From: Clostridia bacterium
GTDB lineage: Bacteria > Bacillota > Clostridia > TANB77 > CAG-508
Reading direction: 5' to 3'
Assembly: GCA_017404545.1 (NCBI GenBank)
Contig: JAFRCC010000018.1
Location: 124,001-188,000, forward strand
DNA: 64,000 nucleotides
Position numbers and translations under genes: made by a program. The notes below the pieces were generated by a model. That model saw only the letters and a list, made by a program, of their open reading frames with translations, was not told where the DNA came from and searched no databases. Positions 54,726 through 63,566 of this stretch are shown here, piece by piece. Numbering within the stretch: the stretch's first letter is position 1; every line of letters begins with the position of its first letter.

Positions 54726-55551
54726 CTATGTACTTATAGTTTAAACTATTACTTTTAGATATAGCAGATTTTTTAGTTTCTTTTTCGTATAAATCTTTGG
54801 CTCCTTTTGCAACTCCTCCACCACGCTTAGCAACATTTAAATTTTCTTTTAGTCCTTGTGGATGCTCTTCTCTTGCTATATCTCTTGTTGCAATCTCTCC
54901 TATATTAGTAAGTGCCACTTCTATGTCTGTCATATTATCCCTTAAAGATTCTTTCCTAAGTCCTTTTAACTTTTTATACTCACTAGCTTTCATCCCAGAC
55001 CAGCCTTTGTATATTTCATTTGTTAAAAGTGCATATTCAATTGGCTTAGTTATTCCTCCTTCTTTCCAAACATCAGTAAGTTTAAATCTATCAACTATTC
55101 CATTCAATCTAGTTTTTATCCATTCATCACTATAACCTTTATTACGATAGTATTGTACTGCTCTATTAACTGCAATTTCGGGATCAAACACTTCATCAAT
55201 TCTTTCACTTCCTAAATTTGCAAGCCAAACTTTAAAAGGTTCTGCTTTGCTACTTGGAACAGATTCAATAAGTCTAAAAATATCACGAGTTGTCATTGCG
55301 TCTCTTAAGCGCATTTTTCCATCTGGAGCTAACATTTTCAACTGACTACAATTTGTAGTCACTTCACTGCCTTCTTTTTTTAATCTACTTTTTAAAACAG
55401 ACCAATATTTTCTAGGCTCAGCACTATCTGTTAATGCACTTATAACATCTACAACACTAAAGAAATATTCTTCTCTTTCACTATCCCATACACTTCTAAT
55501 TTCTTTATCTTCAAATAAATTTGAAATTGTTTCTATTTTATTGTTATCCAT
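54667..55551 (-). CDS. Bro-N/DinD-like DNA-binding protein, 294 aa
   Basis: The N-terminus (residues 10-100) matches the BRO N-terminal domain (EIRSVWDSEREEYFFSVVDVI, KYWSVLKSRLK, MTTRDIFRLIESVPS). The middle part (NLGSERIDEVFDPEIAVNRAVQYYR) is the pattern of DNA damage-inducible protein D. Such proteins are found in phages and mobile islands. Start follows GAAAGGAGGAGTTTT. Next to a HEPN-like gene, a methyltransferase and a palindrome upstream, it marks an accessory region. Confidence 0.8.
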   Translation of the reverse strand: MDNNKIETISNLFEDKEIRSVWDSEREEYFFSVVDVISALTDSAEPRKYWSVLKSRLKKEGSEVTTNCSQLKMLAPDGKMRLRDAMTTRDIFRLIESVPSSKAEPFKVWLANLGSERIDEVFDPEIAVNRAVQYYRNKGYSDEWIKTRLNGIVDRFKLTDVWKEGGITKPIEYALLTNEIYKGWSGMKASEYKKLKGLRKESLRDNMTDIEVALTNIGEIATRDIAREEHPQGLKENLNVAKRGGGVAKGAKDLYEKETKKSAISKSNSLNYKYIDEQKQIGDKECKKDGRKRD

Positions 55552-55576
55552 AAAACTCCTCCTTTCCTATTTTTTT

Positions 55577-55600
55577 ATTTCCGTCGAAATCGACGGATTT
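55577..55600. repeat. Palindrome upstream of the Bro-N gene
   Basis: CCGTCG and CGACGG form a G+C-rich stem with a 4-nt loop, 30 bp upstream of the start codon. It may be an operator or a remnant terminator. Confidence 0.4.
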
Positions 55601-55669
55601 ATTAATTTAATATATTTTTTATCAAATTACGAAAGATAAAATTTTGAAGAAATGTTGATTTTTCAACCT

Positions 55670-55762
55670 TACATACTCTATTTCATCTAATTTTAAAACT
55701 TCATATTTTCTTAAATAATGTTTTATTTTGATAACTTGTCCAATCTCTTATTTTTACTCACC
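55670..55762 (-). pseudogene. Remnant of a methyltransferase gene copy
   Basis: Two short segments are similar in order to the 3' and 5' ends of the gene at 53616-54185 (the part around CATCTAATTTTAAAAC and the part around GATAACTTGTCCAATCT). The 400 bp between them are deleted. This indicates past duplication of the methyltransferase gene followed by deletion. Confidence 0.6.
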
Positions 55763-55846
55763 TTCTTTTTTATTCAGTAATGTTAATTTATCTGCAATTC
55801 GAAAGAATATTAAAATTTTCTATTTTCATTCATTTGAATTAGCTCC

Positions 55847-56362
55847 TTATTTTTCTAGTTTTATATCATATAGCTTGATTGATTGATCATTGTCTCCTAT
55901 TCTTTCAACATATAATGAATCAACAATCATTTCAAATGTATCATCTAATTCAATTTCTTCATCTAATGGTTTATTTACTAAGCTTATATGAGGGTCATAA
56001 TTATATTTATTTCTATATTCTAAACATTCTGGAATAATATTTTTGTAAATATCATCGCTAATATTTTTTATAATATCTTTGTTTTCTACTATATTCAAAA
56101 ATCTATAGTTTGATTCTCCTACCGGAATAGATACACCATGGCAAACAATTTTAAATGGCTTATACTTTGATAAAACTTCATATAATTTATTATATAACTC
56201 TTCATCTGTTATTTCAGAATTAAACGGAAATGCAACAGCGATATGTGGTTCTATCTTATTAGCTATATCATAATATTTTTTTTGTATATCTTTTATTTTA
56301 TCGATATTAGGAAAATTTACCATTATTAATATATCTCTTTTATTTTCATTGTTAAATGTCAT
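55847..56362 (-). CDS. 2H phosphoesterase / LigT-like protein, 171 aa
   Basis: Two histidine motifs are spaced as in the 2'-5' RNA ligase (LigT) family: PHIAVAFPF near residue 42 and PHISLV near 123. The first has Ala where the family often has Thr or Ser. Members hydrolyse cyclic phosphates in RNA or nucleotides. It lies in the accessory region upstream of the Bro-N gene. The start has only a weak site. Confidence 0.75.
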   Translation of the reverse strand: MTFNNENKRDILIMVNFPNIDKIKDIQKKYYDIANKIEPHIAVAFPFNSEITDEELYNKLYEVLSKYKPFKIVCHGVSIPVGESNYRFLNIVENKDIIKNISDDIYKNIIPECLEYRNKYNYDPHISLVNKPLDEEIELDDTFEMIVDSLYVERIGDNDQSIKLYDIKLEK

Positions 56363-56404
56363 CTATATCACTTCCTTTTATTTATATACTTGTATAACTC
56401 TTTA

Positions 56405-57244
56405 TTAATTATTATATATATCTCTTTCATCATTATTAATTACTATATTTTTATTTAGTAATTCTTCTAATGGTTTAAATTCATCTAAATTGTCTATTTT
56501 TTTCTCTAGATATTTTCCGTTATCCCAATATGATTTTAAACCATATGCTTCAATGCCATGATACGAAGCGTCACTTGTTATTAACCTATACTTGTCATCT
56601 ACTATCTCTAAAGCTGTACAATTTGACATAGATAATCCTACTTGATTACTTGTTCTTAATAATTCTTTTACATTTTCTCTTCTTCCTGGTACATCACAAT
56701 GTGGTACAAATAATCCATCAATAAAACCTAAACATTCCATGCGAATTAGAGGCTGATCATCTCCATACTTAATTTTTAATGAGTCAGAAGAACATTCTTT
56801 AAACCAGCAATTTGCACCAGCAGATACTCCACACATCACTTTTCCAGCTTCCCATGCTTGTCTTAAAATTTTATCAAATCCAGTTTCTCTCCACATTTTA
56901 ATCATGTCTAGAGTATTTCCTCCACCTTCATATATAATATCAGCCCAATCTATTAATGTTTTTACACGCTCTACATCATTTAATTTGTCACTTTTTAAGT
57001 CTTTACAAATACATCCATATTTCTGTTCATAAACAGCTTTCATTACTTGAAAATAGCCTTCTTGATTTTCTAATAATTGTGAATGTCCTATAAATAAAAA
57101 ATTAGGATTTTCTTTGCCTGTTAATCTAATTATCTCTCTATCTTGTTTTTCTAATTCATACGGTAATCTTGTGCCATCAGATTTTAATCTTCCATTTTCT
57201 CCTCCACCTATTGCAACAATTTTCTTACTTATATTATCATTCAT
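56405..57244 (-). CDS. S51-family peptidase (dipeptidase E / cyanophycinase-like), 279 aa
   Basis: The start at 57244 is preceded by AATAGGGTGAG; a longer frame adds 23 residues without a site. The catalytic Ser lies in MCGVSAGANCWF near 145, with the preceding IIYEGGGNTLDMIK typical of the family and the N-terminal AIGGGENGR. It probably cleaves small Asp-containing peptides. It is 79 bp downstream of the start of nothing known; its neighbour is a 609-residue orphan. Confidence 0.85.
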   Translation of the reverse strand: MNDNISKKIVAIGGGENGRLKSDGTRLPYELEKQDREIIRLTGKENPNFLFIGHSQLLENQEGYFQVMKAVYEQKYGCICKDLKSDKLNDVERVKTLIDWADIIYEGGGNTLDMIKMWRETGFDKILRQAWEAGKVMCGVSAGANCWFKECSSDSLKIKYGDDQPLIRMECLGFIDGLFVPHCDVPGRRENVKELLRTSNQVGLSMSNCTALEIVDDKYRLITSDASYHGIEAYGLKSYWDNGKYLEKKIDNLDEFKPLEELLNKNIVINNDERDIYNN

Positions 57245-57322
57245 TTTACTCACCCTATTTCCTTTTAACTTCCCTACAAATCTCATAAATAAATACTTCC
57301 AGTATTTTAACACAAAAGCAAT

Positions 57323-59152
57323 TTAAAAATCTACTTTTTCATTATATGATTCATCGTTCTGCATGCTTACATGATATATGTATAGCGGTATATTGGTACG
57401 ATTAAAAATAAATATTTTTTCATTGTATAAACATCTATTTTGGTATTCATCGCTATATTTTTTTATAGTACCATATAAATCACTTGATGGAAATTCCTCA
57501 ACCTCAATAAAAATAAGTTCAGCACTCTGAATAAATCCAAACTCATCTATATGCCAATCTTGCTTTTTATTATCTAACTTAAGTACTTTATGTCTTGACC
57601 CATCTTCTAGTACAATTTCAAACATTGGAATTTGTTTTGAAAGCTCAATTTTTCTAAATAATTTATCGAACCTATAATCAAAAATCCCAAATATACTTTC
57701 CATCTTATGCTCTTTTTCTTCGATTTCTGTTACTATAATTGATGTTAATACTAAGCAAATTATCCATAAAGTATTGTTTCTTATCCTTTCAACTATATTA
57801 TAATCATCAATATTATCTTTATGAAAATAGCCATTTCTATTGAATTTTGCATAGTTTCTCAAGCAGGCAAAAGTTTCATCATTAAAGTTGTCATCGAAAA
57901 GATATTCACTATTCTCTTTAAAAAAATAGAATATTTCATTCAAAGTCATTTCATCTTTGAAATAATTCTTATATTCCTCTTTCATGTGTACATATTTTCT
58001 GTCATTCTTTTTCATTATAGAATCTTTGCCATATTTTCTTTCAAATTCCTTATCCTTTTTATTAATTTGAATTATTAATCGATCATCATATCTTGGTATT
58101 ATAATCTCTCTTATTATTGTTTCACATAACTGCTCTACCGATTTAATATATCCACATATTACACTAGTATAATCTTCTACTATATCCTTGCCAGACATTT
58201 CATAATTATGCTCTGCAGTTAAGAATGGTTTTGAACATTCGCAGGTTCCTAATATAGCCTTGTACAACGATTTTTTTATGAATAAATCACCATTGCATGT
58301 TATATTGCAGCTTTTTGAATTATCTAAATCTCCATGCTTATCAAGAAACATATATACATGCTTATTCCAATCTTCTTCTAATATTTTTTTTCTTATATTT
58401 TCTTTAAATTCAAAACATGCATATCGATCCATTTTTTTTAAAGTTCTATATTTTAATATATTCTTGCAATCCTCTACAATATTGCAACCTTTTTTTTTCA
58501 AAATATTATATTCTTCTATTGAAAAGAATTTTTCAAAAAATTTCCTTGCAGAAATAATATGCACATCTTTCTTTATGGCTTCTTGTCCTTTACGTGACCA
58601 GTTAATTATAAATCTTGTTACATCAATCTGTATATCTTCATTTTTCCCCCATTCTATAAAATACCAATCATCTATCTCTGAAATACTATTGTTATTATTA
58701 TGTAATTGAAATTCATGAGTTTCAATTTTATGCTCTCTTTTTTTCATATTGGAATCAAAATAACTACATGCTATTTTTTTATTATCCTCGTAAATAAAAA
58801 AGTCAATTGGAGTGCTCTTTTCATGATACTCTGTACTAGATAAGCCTTGTATATTTTCTTTATTATCACGTGTAAATGCTGCATTATGATTATATTTTCC
58901 CAATAAATATTTCATGGTCGCATCAACAATTTTATCTTTTACATAATACTCGAATATTTCTTCTTGAAATTCTTGACATTGAAAAGACTTATCTATTGCA
59001 CCAAACATTGGAAAATCTTGAAAATCCTCAAACTCATCATTTCCTCTTCCTCCTATAAATCCATCATTGGCTTGTTCGGATTTGATTTTCCTCCTTAATT
59101 TTTTGCTCTGTTCTTCAATAAACTTTTCAAATTCTTCAACACACTCTCTCAT
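57323..59152 (-). CDS. Large protein of unknown function, 609 aa
   Basis: No family is recognised. The start at 59152 follows GTAGGAGTTTGT. The N-terminal 60 residues are charged and helical. Residues 80-220 show mixed strands with IDFFIYEDNKKIACSYFD, which might belong to a nuclease-like fold, but no complete motif is seen. The remainder is helical and very Lys/Glu/Asn-rich, with a hydrophobic stretch near 470 (NTLWIICLVLTSIIV). It sits in the accessory region directly after the 48-residue peptide gene. Confidence 0.7.
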   Translation of the reverse strand: MRECVEEFEKFIEEQSKKLRRKIKSEQANDGFIGGRGNDEFEDFQDFPMFGAIDKSFQCQEFQEEIFEYYVKDKIVDATMKYLLGKYNHNAAFTRDNKENIQGLSSTEYHEKSTPIDFFIYEDNKKIACSYFDSNMKKREHKIETHEFQLHNNNNSISEIDDWYFIEWGKNEDIQIDVTRFIINWSRKGQEAIKKDVHIISARKFFEKFFSIEEYNILKKKGCNIVEDCKNILKYRTLKKMDRYACFEFKENIRKKILEEDWNKHVYMFLDKHGDLDNSKSCNITCNGDLFIKKSLYKAILGTCECSKPFLTAEHNYEMSGKDIVEDYTSVICGYIKSVEQLCETIIREIIIPRYDDRLIIQINKKDKEFERKYGKDSIMKKNDRKYVHMKEEYKNYFKDEMTLNEIFYFFKENSEYLFDDNFNDETFACLRNYAKFNRNGYFHKDNIDDYNIVERIRNNTLWIICLVLTSIIVTEIEEKEHKMESIFGIFDYRFDKLFRKIELSKQIPMFEIVLEDGSRHKVLKLDNKKQDWHIDEFGFIQSAELIFIEVEEFPSSDLYGTIKKYSDEYQNRCLYNEKIFIFNRTNIPLYIYHVSMQNDESYNEKVDF

Positions 59153-59184
59153 ACAAACTCCTACGTCTATCAATATAATACACA

Positions 59185-59217
59185 AAACTAGTCTGCTACT
59201 TTGCAGCAGACTAGTTT
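59185..59217 (-). terminator. Terminator of the 48-residue peptide gene
   Basis: A perfect 13-bp stem (AAACTAGTCTGCT/AGCAGACTAGTTT) with a 7-nt loop overlaps the last ten codons of the ORF and leads into TTTTGTG on the minus strand. Confidence 0.8.
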
Positions 59218-59334
59218 GTCTAAAGTGGAAATAGCCTCTATAACCACTTCTTTAAGCTGGTTACTATCCATCTTTATAACTAAAAGACTAACAATACCAG
59301 TAACACCAAGAGCAGTAATTGATTTCCAATCCAT
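59188..59334 (-). CDS. 48-residue peptide with strong transcription and translation signals
   Basis: The ATG follows GGAAAGGAGGTTCGATT. The product starts MDWKSITALGVTGIVSLLVI, one hydrophobic helix, then an amphipathic tail ending KLVCCKVAD, encoded by the terminator hairpin itself. A perfect TTGACA-17-TATAAT promoter lies 74 bp upstream. No family is known to me. Candidates are a holin-like or signalling peptide; the tail may be incidental to the terminator. Confidence 0.65.
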   Translation of the reverse strand: MDWKSITALGVTGIVSLLVIKMDSNQLKEVVIEAISTLDKLVCCKVAD

Positions 59335-59377
59335 AATCGAACCTCCTTTCCGGGTAACCCCAAAAATAAAATAAACG

Positions 59378-59406
59378 GTACGATTTTCTGCCTTGGCATA
59401 TGGCAG
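59378..59406 (-). other. 5' stem-loop of the 48-residue peptide mRNA
   Basis: TTCTGCC and GGCAGAA form a hairpin near the very start of the predicted transcript, an arrangement that can stabilise mRNA. Confidence 0.45.
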
Positions 59407-59407
59407 A

Positions 59408-59436
59408 ATTATATATCCTTCTCAGGTTTATGTCAA
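59408..59436 (-). promoter_or_regulatory. Consensus sigma-A promoter of the 48-residue peptide gene
   Basis: TTGACA and TATAAT are both perfect and spaced by exactly 17 bp on the minus strand, the strongest-looking promoter in the window. Confidence 0.85.
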
Positions 59437-59491
59437 GTTTTTCTGTTTGGTCATATAATGTTATTTTTTCTTAACCAATTAAATTTCTACC

Positions 59492-60160
59492 CTATGCATT
59501 CATTTGCTCTATATCATCAAATGTAATTAGCTCTATGCTTTTTGGCTCTCCATGCTCATTTAATATTATTTTGAACACTTCTGGTGAATTATATATTTTG
59601 TCGAAGAAAACCTTTCCATTGAAAGATAAACAAAATCTTTTATCAGCATCAACTCGTTCAACTTTACACCATCTAAGAAGAAAGTATGCAATTGCAATTC
59701 CATGTGAAAATATCGCAATTCTTTTTCCTTTATTATCTCTAACAGCCTCATCAAAAGCCGGAATAAACCTCGCTCTTACATCAACTTGACTTTCTCCACC
59801 TTCAGTTTTAAAATTTTCATCTGTAAGTTCAAGCTCAAACCAATTAGGGTATTTTTTACTATTGTCACTTCCCAGCCTGCGTTCATCAAATCTTTCATCA
59901 ATATTTACTTTTAAATTTTGTTTTTCTACCATATACTTGGCCGTTTCTAAAGTTCTAACACAATTGCTTGCGTACACTACATCAATATTTTGAAGCTCTG
60001 GCTCATTACTTAATAGTTCGGCCCTTTTTTCACCTGTTACGCTTAAAATTATTTTTTCTCTCTTTATAGTTTTGCCTTGAGTAGTGTTATATTTATCTAT
60101 TAAATCCAGTAAATCAAAACGTGTTGAATGTCTTATTAAATAAACGGTTGTATTTTCCAT
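59492..60160 (-). CDS. Histidine phosphatase family protein, 222 aa
   Basis: The phosphatase signature LIRHSTRFD (residues 7-15, Arg-His core) and the second His in AIFSHGIAIAYF near 163 fit the phosphoglycerate mutase-like superfamily. It lacks the RHGE form and is likely a small-molecule or protein phosphatase of unknown substrate. Start at 60160 follows CGGAGGCAATGTGT. It lies 16 bp downstream of the ABC substrate-binding protein gene and may be in the same operon. Confidence 0.85.
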   Translation of the reverse strand: MENTTVYLIRHSTRFDLLDLIDKYNTTQGKTIKREKIILSVTGEKRAELLSNEPELQNIDVVYASNCVRTLETAKYMVEKQNLKVNIDERFDERRLGSDNSKKYPNWFELELTDENFKTEGGESQVDVRARFIPAFDEAVRDNKGKRIAIFSHGIAIAYFLLRWCKVERVDADKRFCLSFNGKVFFDKIYNSPEVFKIILNEHGEPKSIELITFDDIEQMNA

Positions 60161-60176
60161 ACACATTGCCTCCGAT

Positions 60177-60983
60177 CTAATCTTTACTTGTAATATCTTT
60201 TCCAAAATATTTCTCGCTTATTTTAGCAAATGTACCGTCGTTTTTTAGCTCTACAATAGCCTTATCTATTGATTCCTTAAATTCTTTGTTCTCATCTCCC
60301 TTACGAATTGGAATAACAACATTCGATGCTTCTTCTGTTAAAGCTACAATTTTTAAATTTGCATCAGGATGAACCTTTATATAATCGTAATACGATACAT
60401 CTGCATTTAGTGTTGCATCCACACGACCGGCTAATACTAAATCTAATGTTTCATCGAGTGTATCAACACCAGTTGCAGTAGCGCCATAACTTTCTGCTAA
60501 AGTCATATATGTGCTCGAAATACTATTTGCTGTGCTCTTTCCTTTTAAATCTTCAAAGCTATTTATATCGTTGTTGTCCCCACGTACTATTAATGCAGTA
60601 CGAATATATCCATAAGGCACTGAAAAATCATATTTTTCTGCTCTTTCTTCTGTGTATTCAACTCCATTTACAACTATATCATATCTTTTGGCATCAAGGC
60701 CTGCAAATAAACCATCCCATTCACCTTCCACAAAAGTTGCTTTAACACCTAGTTTTTCCGCAATAGCCTTGGCGATTTCAACATCAAACCCAACAAGCTC
60801 ACCATTTTCTTCATGATACGTCCATGGGGCCCATGTTCCTTCCATTGCAACAACAAGCTCTCCTCTTTCTTTTACTTCTGAAAGTAAATCTTTTGATTCT
60901 TTATTGTTATTTATCATCACTCCTATAACTAATCCTATTATAATAATTATAGTCGCTATAATAGCTAAAGTTTTTTTACTCAT
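60177..60983 (-). CDS. Polar amino-acid ABC transporter substrate-binding protein, 268 aa
   Basis: SBP_bac_3 family. An N-terminal hydrophobic segment (residues 6-26) without a lipobox suggests an uncleaved anchor. The domain shows ELVVAMEGTWAPWTYHEENGELVGFDVEIAKAIA and IVVNGVEYTEERAEKYDFSVPY. With the ATPase and permease genes upstream it forms an importer, probably for cystine, glutamine or a related amino acid. Confidence 0.9.
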   Translation of the reverse strand: MSKKTLAIIATIIIIIGLVIGVMINNNKESKDLLSEVKERGELVVAMEGTWAPWTYHEENGELVGFDVEIAKAIAEKLGVKATFVEGEWDGLFAGLDAKRYDIVVNGVEYTEERAEKYDFSVPYGYIRTALIVRGDNNDINSFEDLKGKSTANSISSTYMTLAESYGATATGVDTLDETLDLVLAGRVDATLNADVSYYDYIKVHPDANLKIVALTEEASNVVIPIRKGDENKEFKESIDKAIVELKNDGTFAKISEKYFGKDITSKD

Positions 60984-61000
60984 ATTATTTTCTCTCCTTT

Positions 61001-61753
61001 TTACCTATTGTTATTTAAGAATTTTTTTAGGAATTCTTTTGTCCTTTGTTCCTTCGGATTTTCAAAAAAGTCTCTTGTATTGTTCTCTTCTATAATCCTT
61101 CCATCTTCGATAAATACAACTTTATTAGATACCTCTCTTGCAAACGATAATTCATGTGTAACCACAATCATTGTTATTCCTTCTTTTACGAGCTCTTTCA
61201 TAACATCTAAGACCTCATTTATAAGCTCCGTGTCTAACGCAGAAGTTGGTTCATCAAAGAATATTATTTCTGGATTCGTTGCTAAGGCTCTTGCTATTGC
61301 AACTCTTTGTTGTTGTCCACCTGAAAGCTGACTCGGATATAAATTATATTTATCTTTTAAACCTACTTTATCTAATAAATTCATCCCTATTTCATCTGCT
61401 CTATTTTTATTTACATGTCTTGCTACAATTAGTCCTTCTGTTACATTTTGAAGTGCAGTTTTATTTAAAAATAAATTATAATTTTGAAATACAAATGCAG
61501 TTTTCTTTCTTATTTTTGCAATATCTTTATCATTAATTTTGGCTAGATTAAACTTCTCGTCATCAAATACTAGTGTTCCTTCATCAGCTTTTTCGAGAAA
61601 ATTAATACATCGAAGTAATGTAGTTTTTCCGCCACCGCTTGGTCCTATTATTGCAATCATATCTCCTTTTTTTACAGTAATATTAATTCCTTTTAAAGCC
61701 TCATATTTTTCAAATGATTTTTTTAGGTTTCTTACTTCTAACACTACTTCCAT
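61001..61753 (-). CDS. Polar amino-acid ABC transporter ATP-binding protein, 250 aa
   Basis: Walker A GPSGGGKTTLLR near residue 33 (GGGKT instead of the usual GSGKS), Q-loop VFQNYNLF, signature LSGGQQQRVAIARAL near 145, Walker B IIFFDEPTSALD and H-loop VTHE. It energises amino-acid import. The start codon lies 44 bp inside the permease gene, so translation is probably coupled. Confidence 0.93.
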   Translation of the reverse strand: MEVVLEVRNLKKSFEKYEALKGINITVKKGDMIAIIGPSGGGKTTLLRCINFLEKADEGTLVFDDEKFNLAKINDKDIAKIRKKTAFVFQNYNLFLNKTALQNVTEGLIVARHVNKNRADEIGMNLLDKVGLKDKYNLYPSQLSGGQQQRVAIARALATNPEIIFFDEPTSALDTELINEVLDVMKELVKEGITMIVVTHELSFAREVSNKVVFIEDGRIIEENNTRDFFENPKEQRTKEFLKKFLNNNR

Positions 61754-62423
61754 CCCCCTTCATTAGGTATTTACCTAATCTTTTTTCTCCAAAAGCTTGT
61801 ACTTTTGTTAACACCGTACAGAAAATTAGATAAATAATCGCAACTTCTATGTATAGTGCTAGTGGTTCATACGTCCTAGCAACAATTCTTTGTGTAGTCA
61901 TAAACATCTCAACAACCGTTATATTGGCAGCTAGTGATGTATCTTTAACCATACCAATTAATGAGTTAAATAATGTTGGAAATGCTGTACGAAGAGCTTG
62001 TGGTAAGACAATTCTTCTCATAATTTGCCAATAATTCATCCCCACACAGTATCCTGCTTCTATTTGTCCTGTTGAAACAGATTCTATTGCAGCACGAATT
62101 GTTTCTGCGCAATAAGCTCCCTCATTAAGGGCAAATACAATTACCGCACATGGAAATGGATTTATTATTATACCAATTTTGGCCAGCCCAAAAAAGGCTA
62201 TGTATAGCTGTACTAGCAAAGGAGTTCCTCTAATTACCCAAATATAAAATCTAGCAATTTGTTTTAATACTTTTATATTTGCAACCTGTACTAGAGCCAC
62301 AAACACTGCAATTACAAGTGCTAGCGAAAATGATATAATTGTAAGTGGTATGGTAACCATAATACCCGGTATTAAAATATCTGTAAATGAATTTGCCAAA
62401 ATTCTAATTAATCTTTCGTTCAT
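61710..62423 (-). CDS. Polar amino-acid ABC transporter permease, 237 aa
   Basis: HisM/TcyB-type permease with about five helices and the EAA-like loop YCVGMNYWQIMRRIVLPQALRTAFP near 150-170. The order permease, ATPase, binding protein is compact. The first gene of the operon. Confidence 0.93.
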   Translation of the reverse strand: MNERLIRILANSFTDILIPGIMVTIPLTIISFSLALVIAVFVALVQVANIKVLKQIARFYIWVIRGTPLLVQLYIAFFGLAKIGIIINPFPCAVIVFALNEGAYCAETIRAAIESVSTGQIEAGYCVGMNYWQIMRRIVLPQALRTAFPTLFNSLIGMVKDTSLAANITVVEMFMTTQRIVARTYEPLALYIEVAIIYLIFCTVLTKVQAFGEKRLGKYLMKGDGSSVRSKKPKKII

Positions 62424-62489
62424 TTAATCTAATCCCTCACTTTTATGAATTTATATATTTTATATTTCTTGCCAATCCTTTACTATCTT

Positions 62490-63383
62490 TTATGCCTCTG
62501 GAATAATATATTCAACACGCTTTCTAATGTTTGTAATTTTTATTTTTTTAACTTTCCCGCTATATTCTCCATCTATAGACCACTCTGTATCTTTATCGCA
62601 TTCAATTTCAAGCTCTTTAGTTTTAAAATACCTTACATCATCGTCCTTAAAATTTCCATTAAGAACTTTAAACATAACTTTAAACATACTTGCAAAGTTC
62701 TTTGGCTTTTTTATAAAAATTGCCTCAAGCTCACCATCATCCATTTCAACGTGTTCATTCTTAAAAATATTAAATCCACCCACATACTTTGAATTGCTTA
62801 TGCTACAATATATAAAATCATCTTCTATTGACTTATCTTTGCTTTTTACTATTAATCTATATGGTTTACATACAAAAACATCTTTAACACCTGCCAAAAC
62901 ATATGCTAACCTTCCAAATTTATTTTTGGCATTCACGCTCGTACTATATGATGTCTTAGAAAATACACCAGCGGAAACAACATAATTGAATACTCTATCA
63001 TTGAATTTCCCTAAATCTACTTTCTCTGTTGTATATTTATCTAAATTGTTTGATGTATCTAGTTTATTTAATGAAACACCTATACTTCTTGCAAAATCGT
63101 TTGTTGTTCCCGCAGGAATATAACCAATTTGAACATTTTTATCTAAGTCGTGCAATGCTTGTACTGCTTGATTTAGTGTTCCATCCCCACCGCATACAAT
63201 TAAAATATCATAATCTTTTTTGTATTTCTTTATAATATCTGTAGCACTATTTTCTATCGTTGTATGCTTTAAATCTATTTTAAATTTACTTTTTTCTAGT
63301 TTTTCTCTAATATTATCAACATACTTTTTTATTTTTGCCCTTCCTGCTTTTGGATTAACAACCATTAAAATTCTCTGTTTCAT
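62490..63383 (-). CDS. Diacylglycerol kinase-family lipid kinase, 297 aa
   Basis: Start at 63383 follows AGGGGTGAGCGAATTT. DagK/YegS-type motifs: MVVNPKAGRAKIKK at the N-terminus, VCGGDGTLNQAVQAL near 62-76, and IPAGTTNDFARSIG near 97. It likely phosphorylates diacylglycerol or a sphingoid-type lipid; DgkB in Firmicutes recycles diacylglycerol from lipoteichoic acid synthesis. It stands 66 bp upstream of the ABC operon. Confidence 0.92.
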   Translation of the reverse strand: MKQRILMVVNPKAGRAKIKKYVDNIREKLEKSKFKIDLKHTTIENSATDIIKKYKKDYDILIVCGGDGTLNQAVQALHDLDKNVQIGYIPAGTTNDFARSIGVSLNKLDTSNNLDKYTTEKVDLGKFNDRVFNYVVSAGVFSKTSYSTSVNAKNKFGRLAYVLAGVKDVFVCKPYRLIVKSKDKSIEDDFIYCSISNSKYVGGFNIFKNEHVEMDDGELEAIFIKKPKNFASMFKVMFKVLNGNFKDDDVRYFKTKELEIECDKDTEWSIDGEYSGKVKKIKITNIRKRVEYIIPEA

Positions 63384-63471
63384 AAATTCGCTCACCCCTG
63401 CAATTTGTACGCATAATAATAAAATAACTATCATTTAATATATTTTGTTCATACAATCGGAATTCTATCAT

Positions 63472-63508
63472 AAAAGCAAGTGATAATCAATAAAATCACT
63501 TGCTTTTC
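63472..63508 (-). terminator. Terminator of the C39-like gene
   Basis: AAAAGCAAGTGAT and ATCACTTGCTTTT form a perfect 13-bp stem with T-run, about 60 bp past the stop. Confidence 0.75.
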
Positions 63509-63566
63509 ACATAGCCCTATTCTTTTTCAGCTTATCATTTACAACACATAAATGTATATTGAAACA

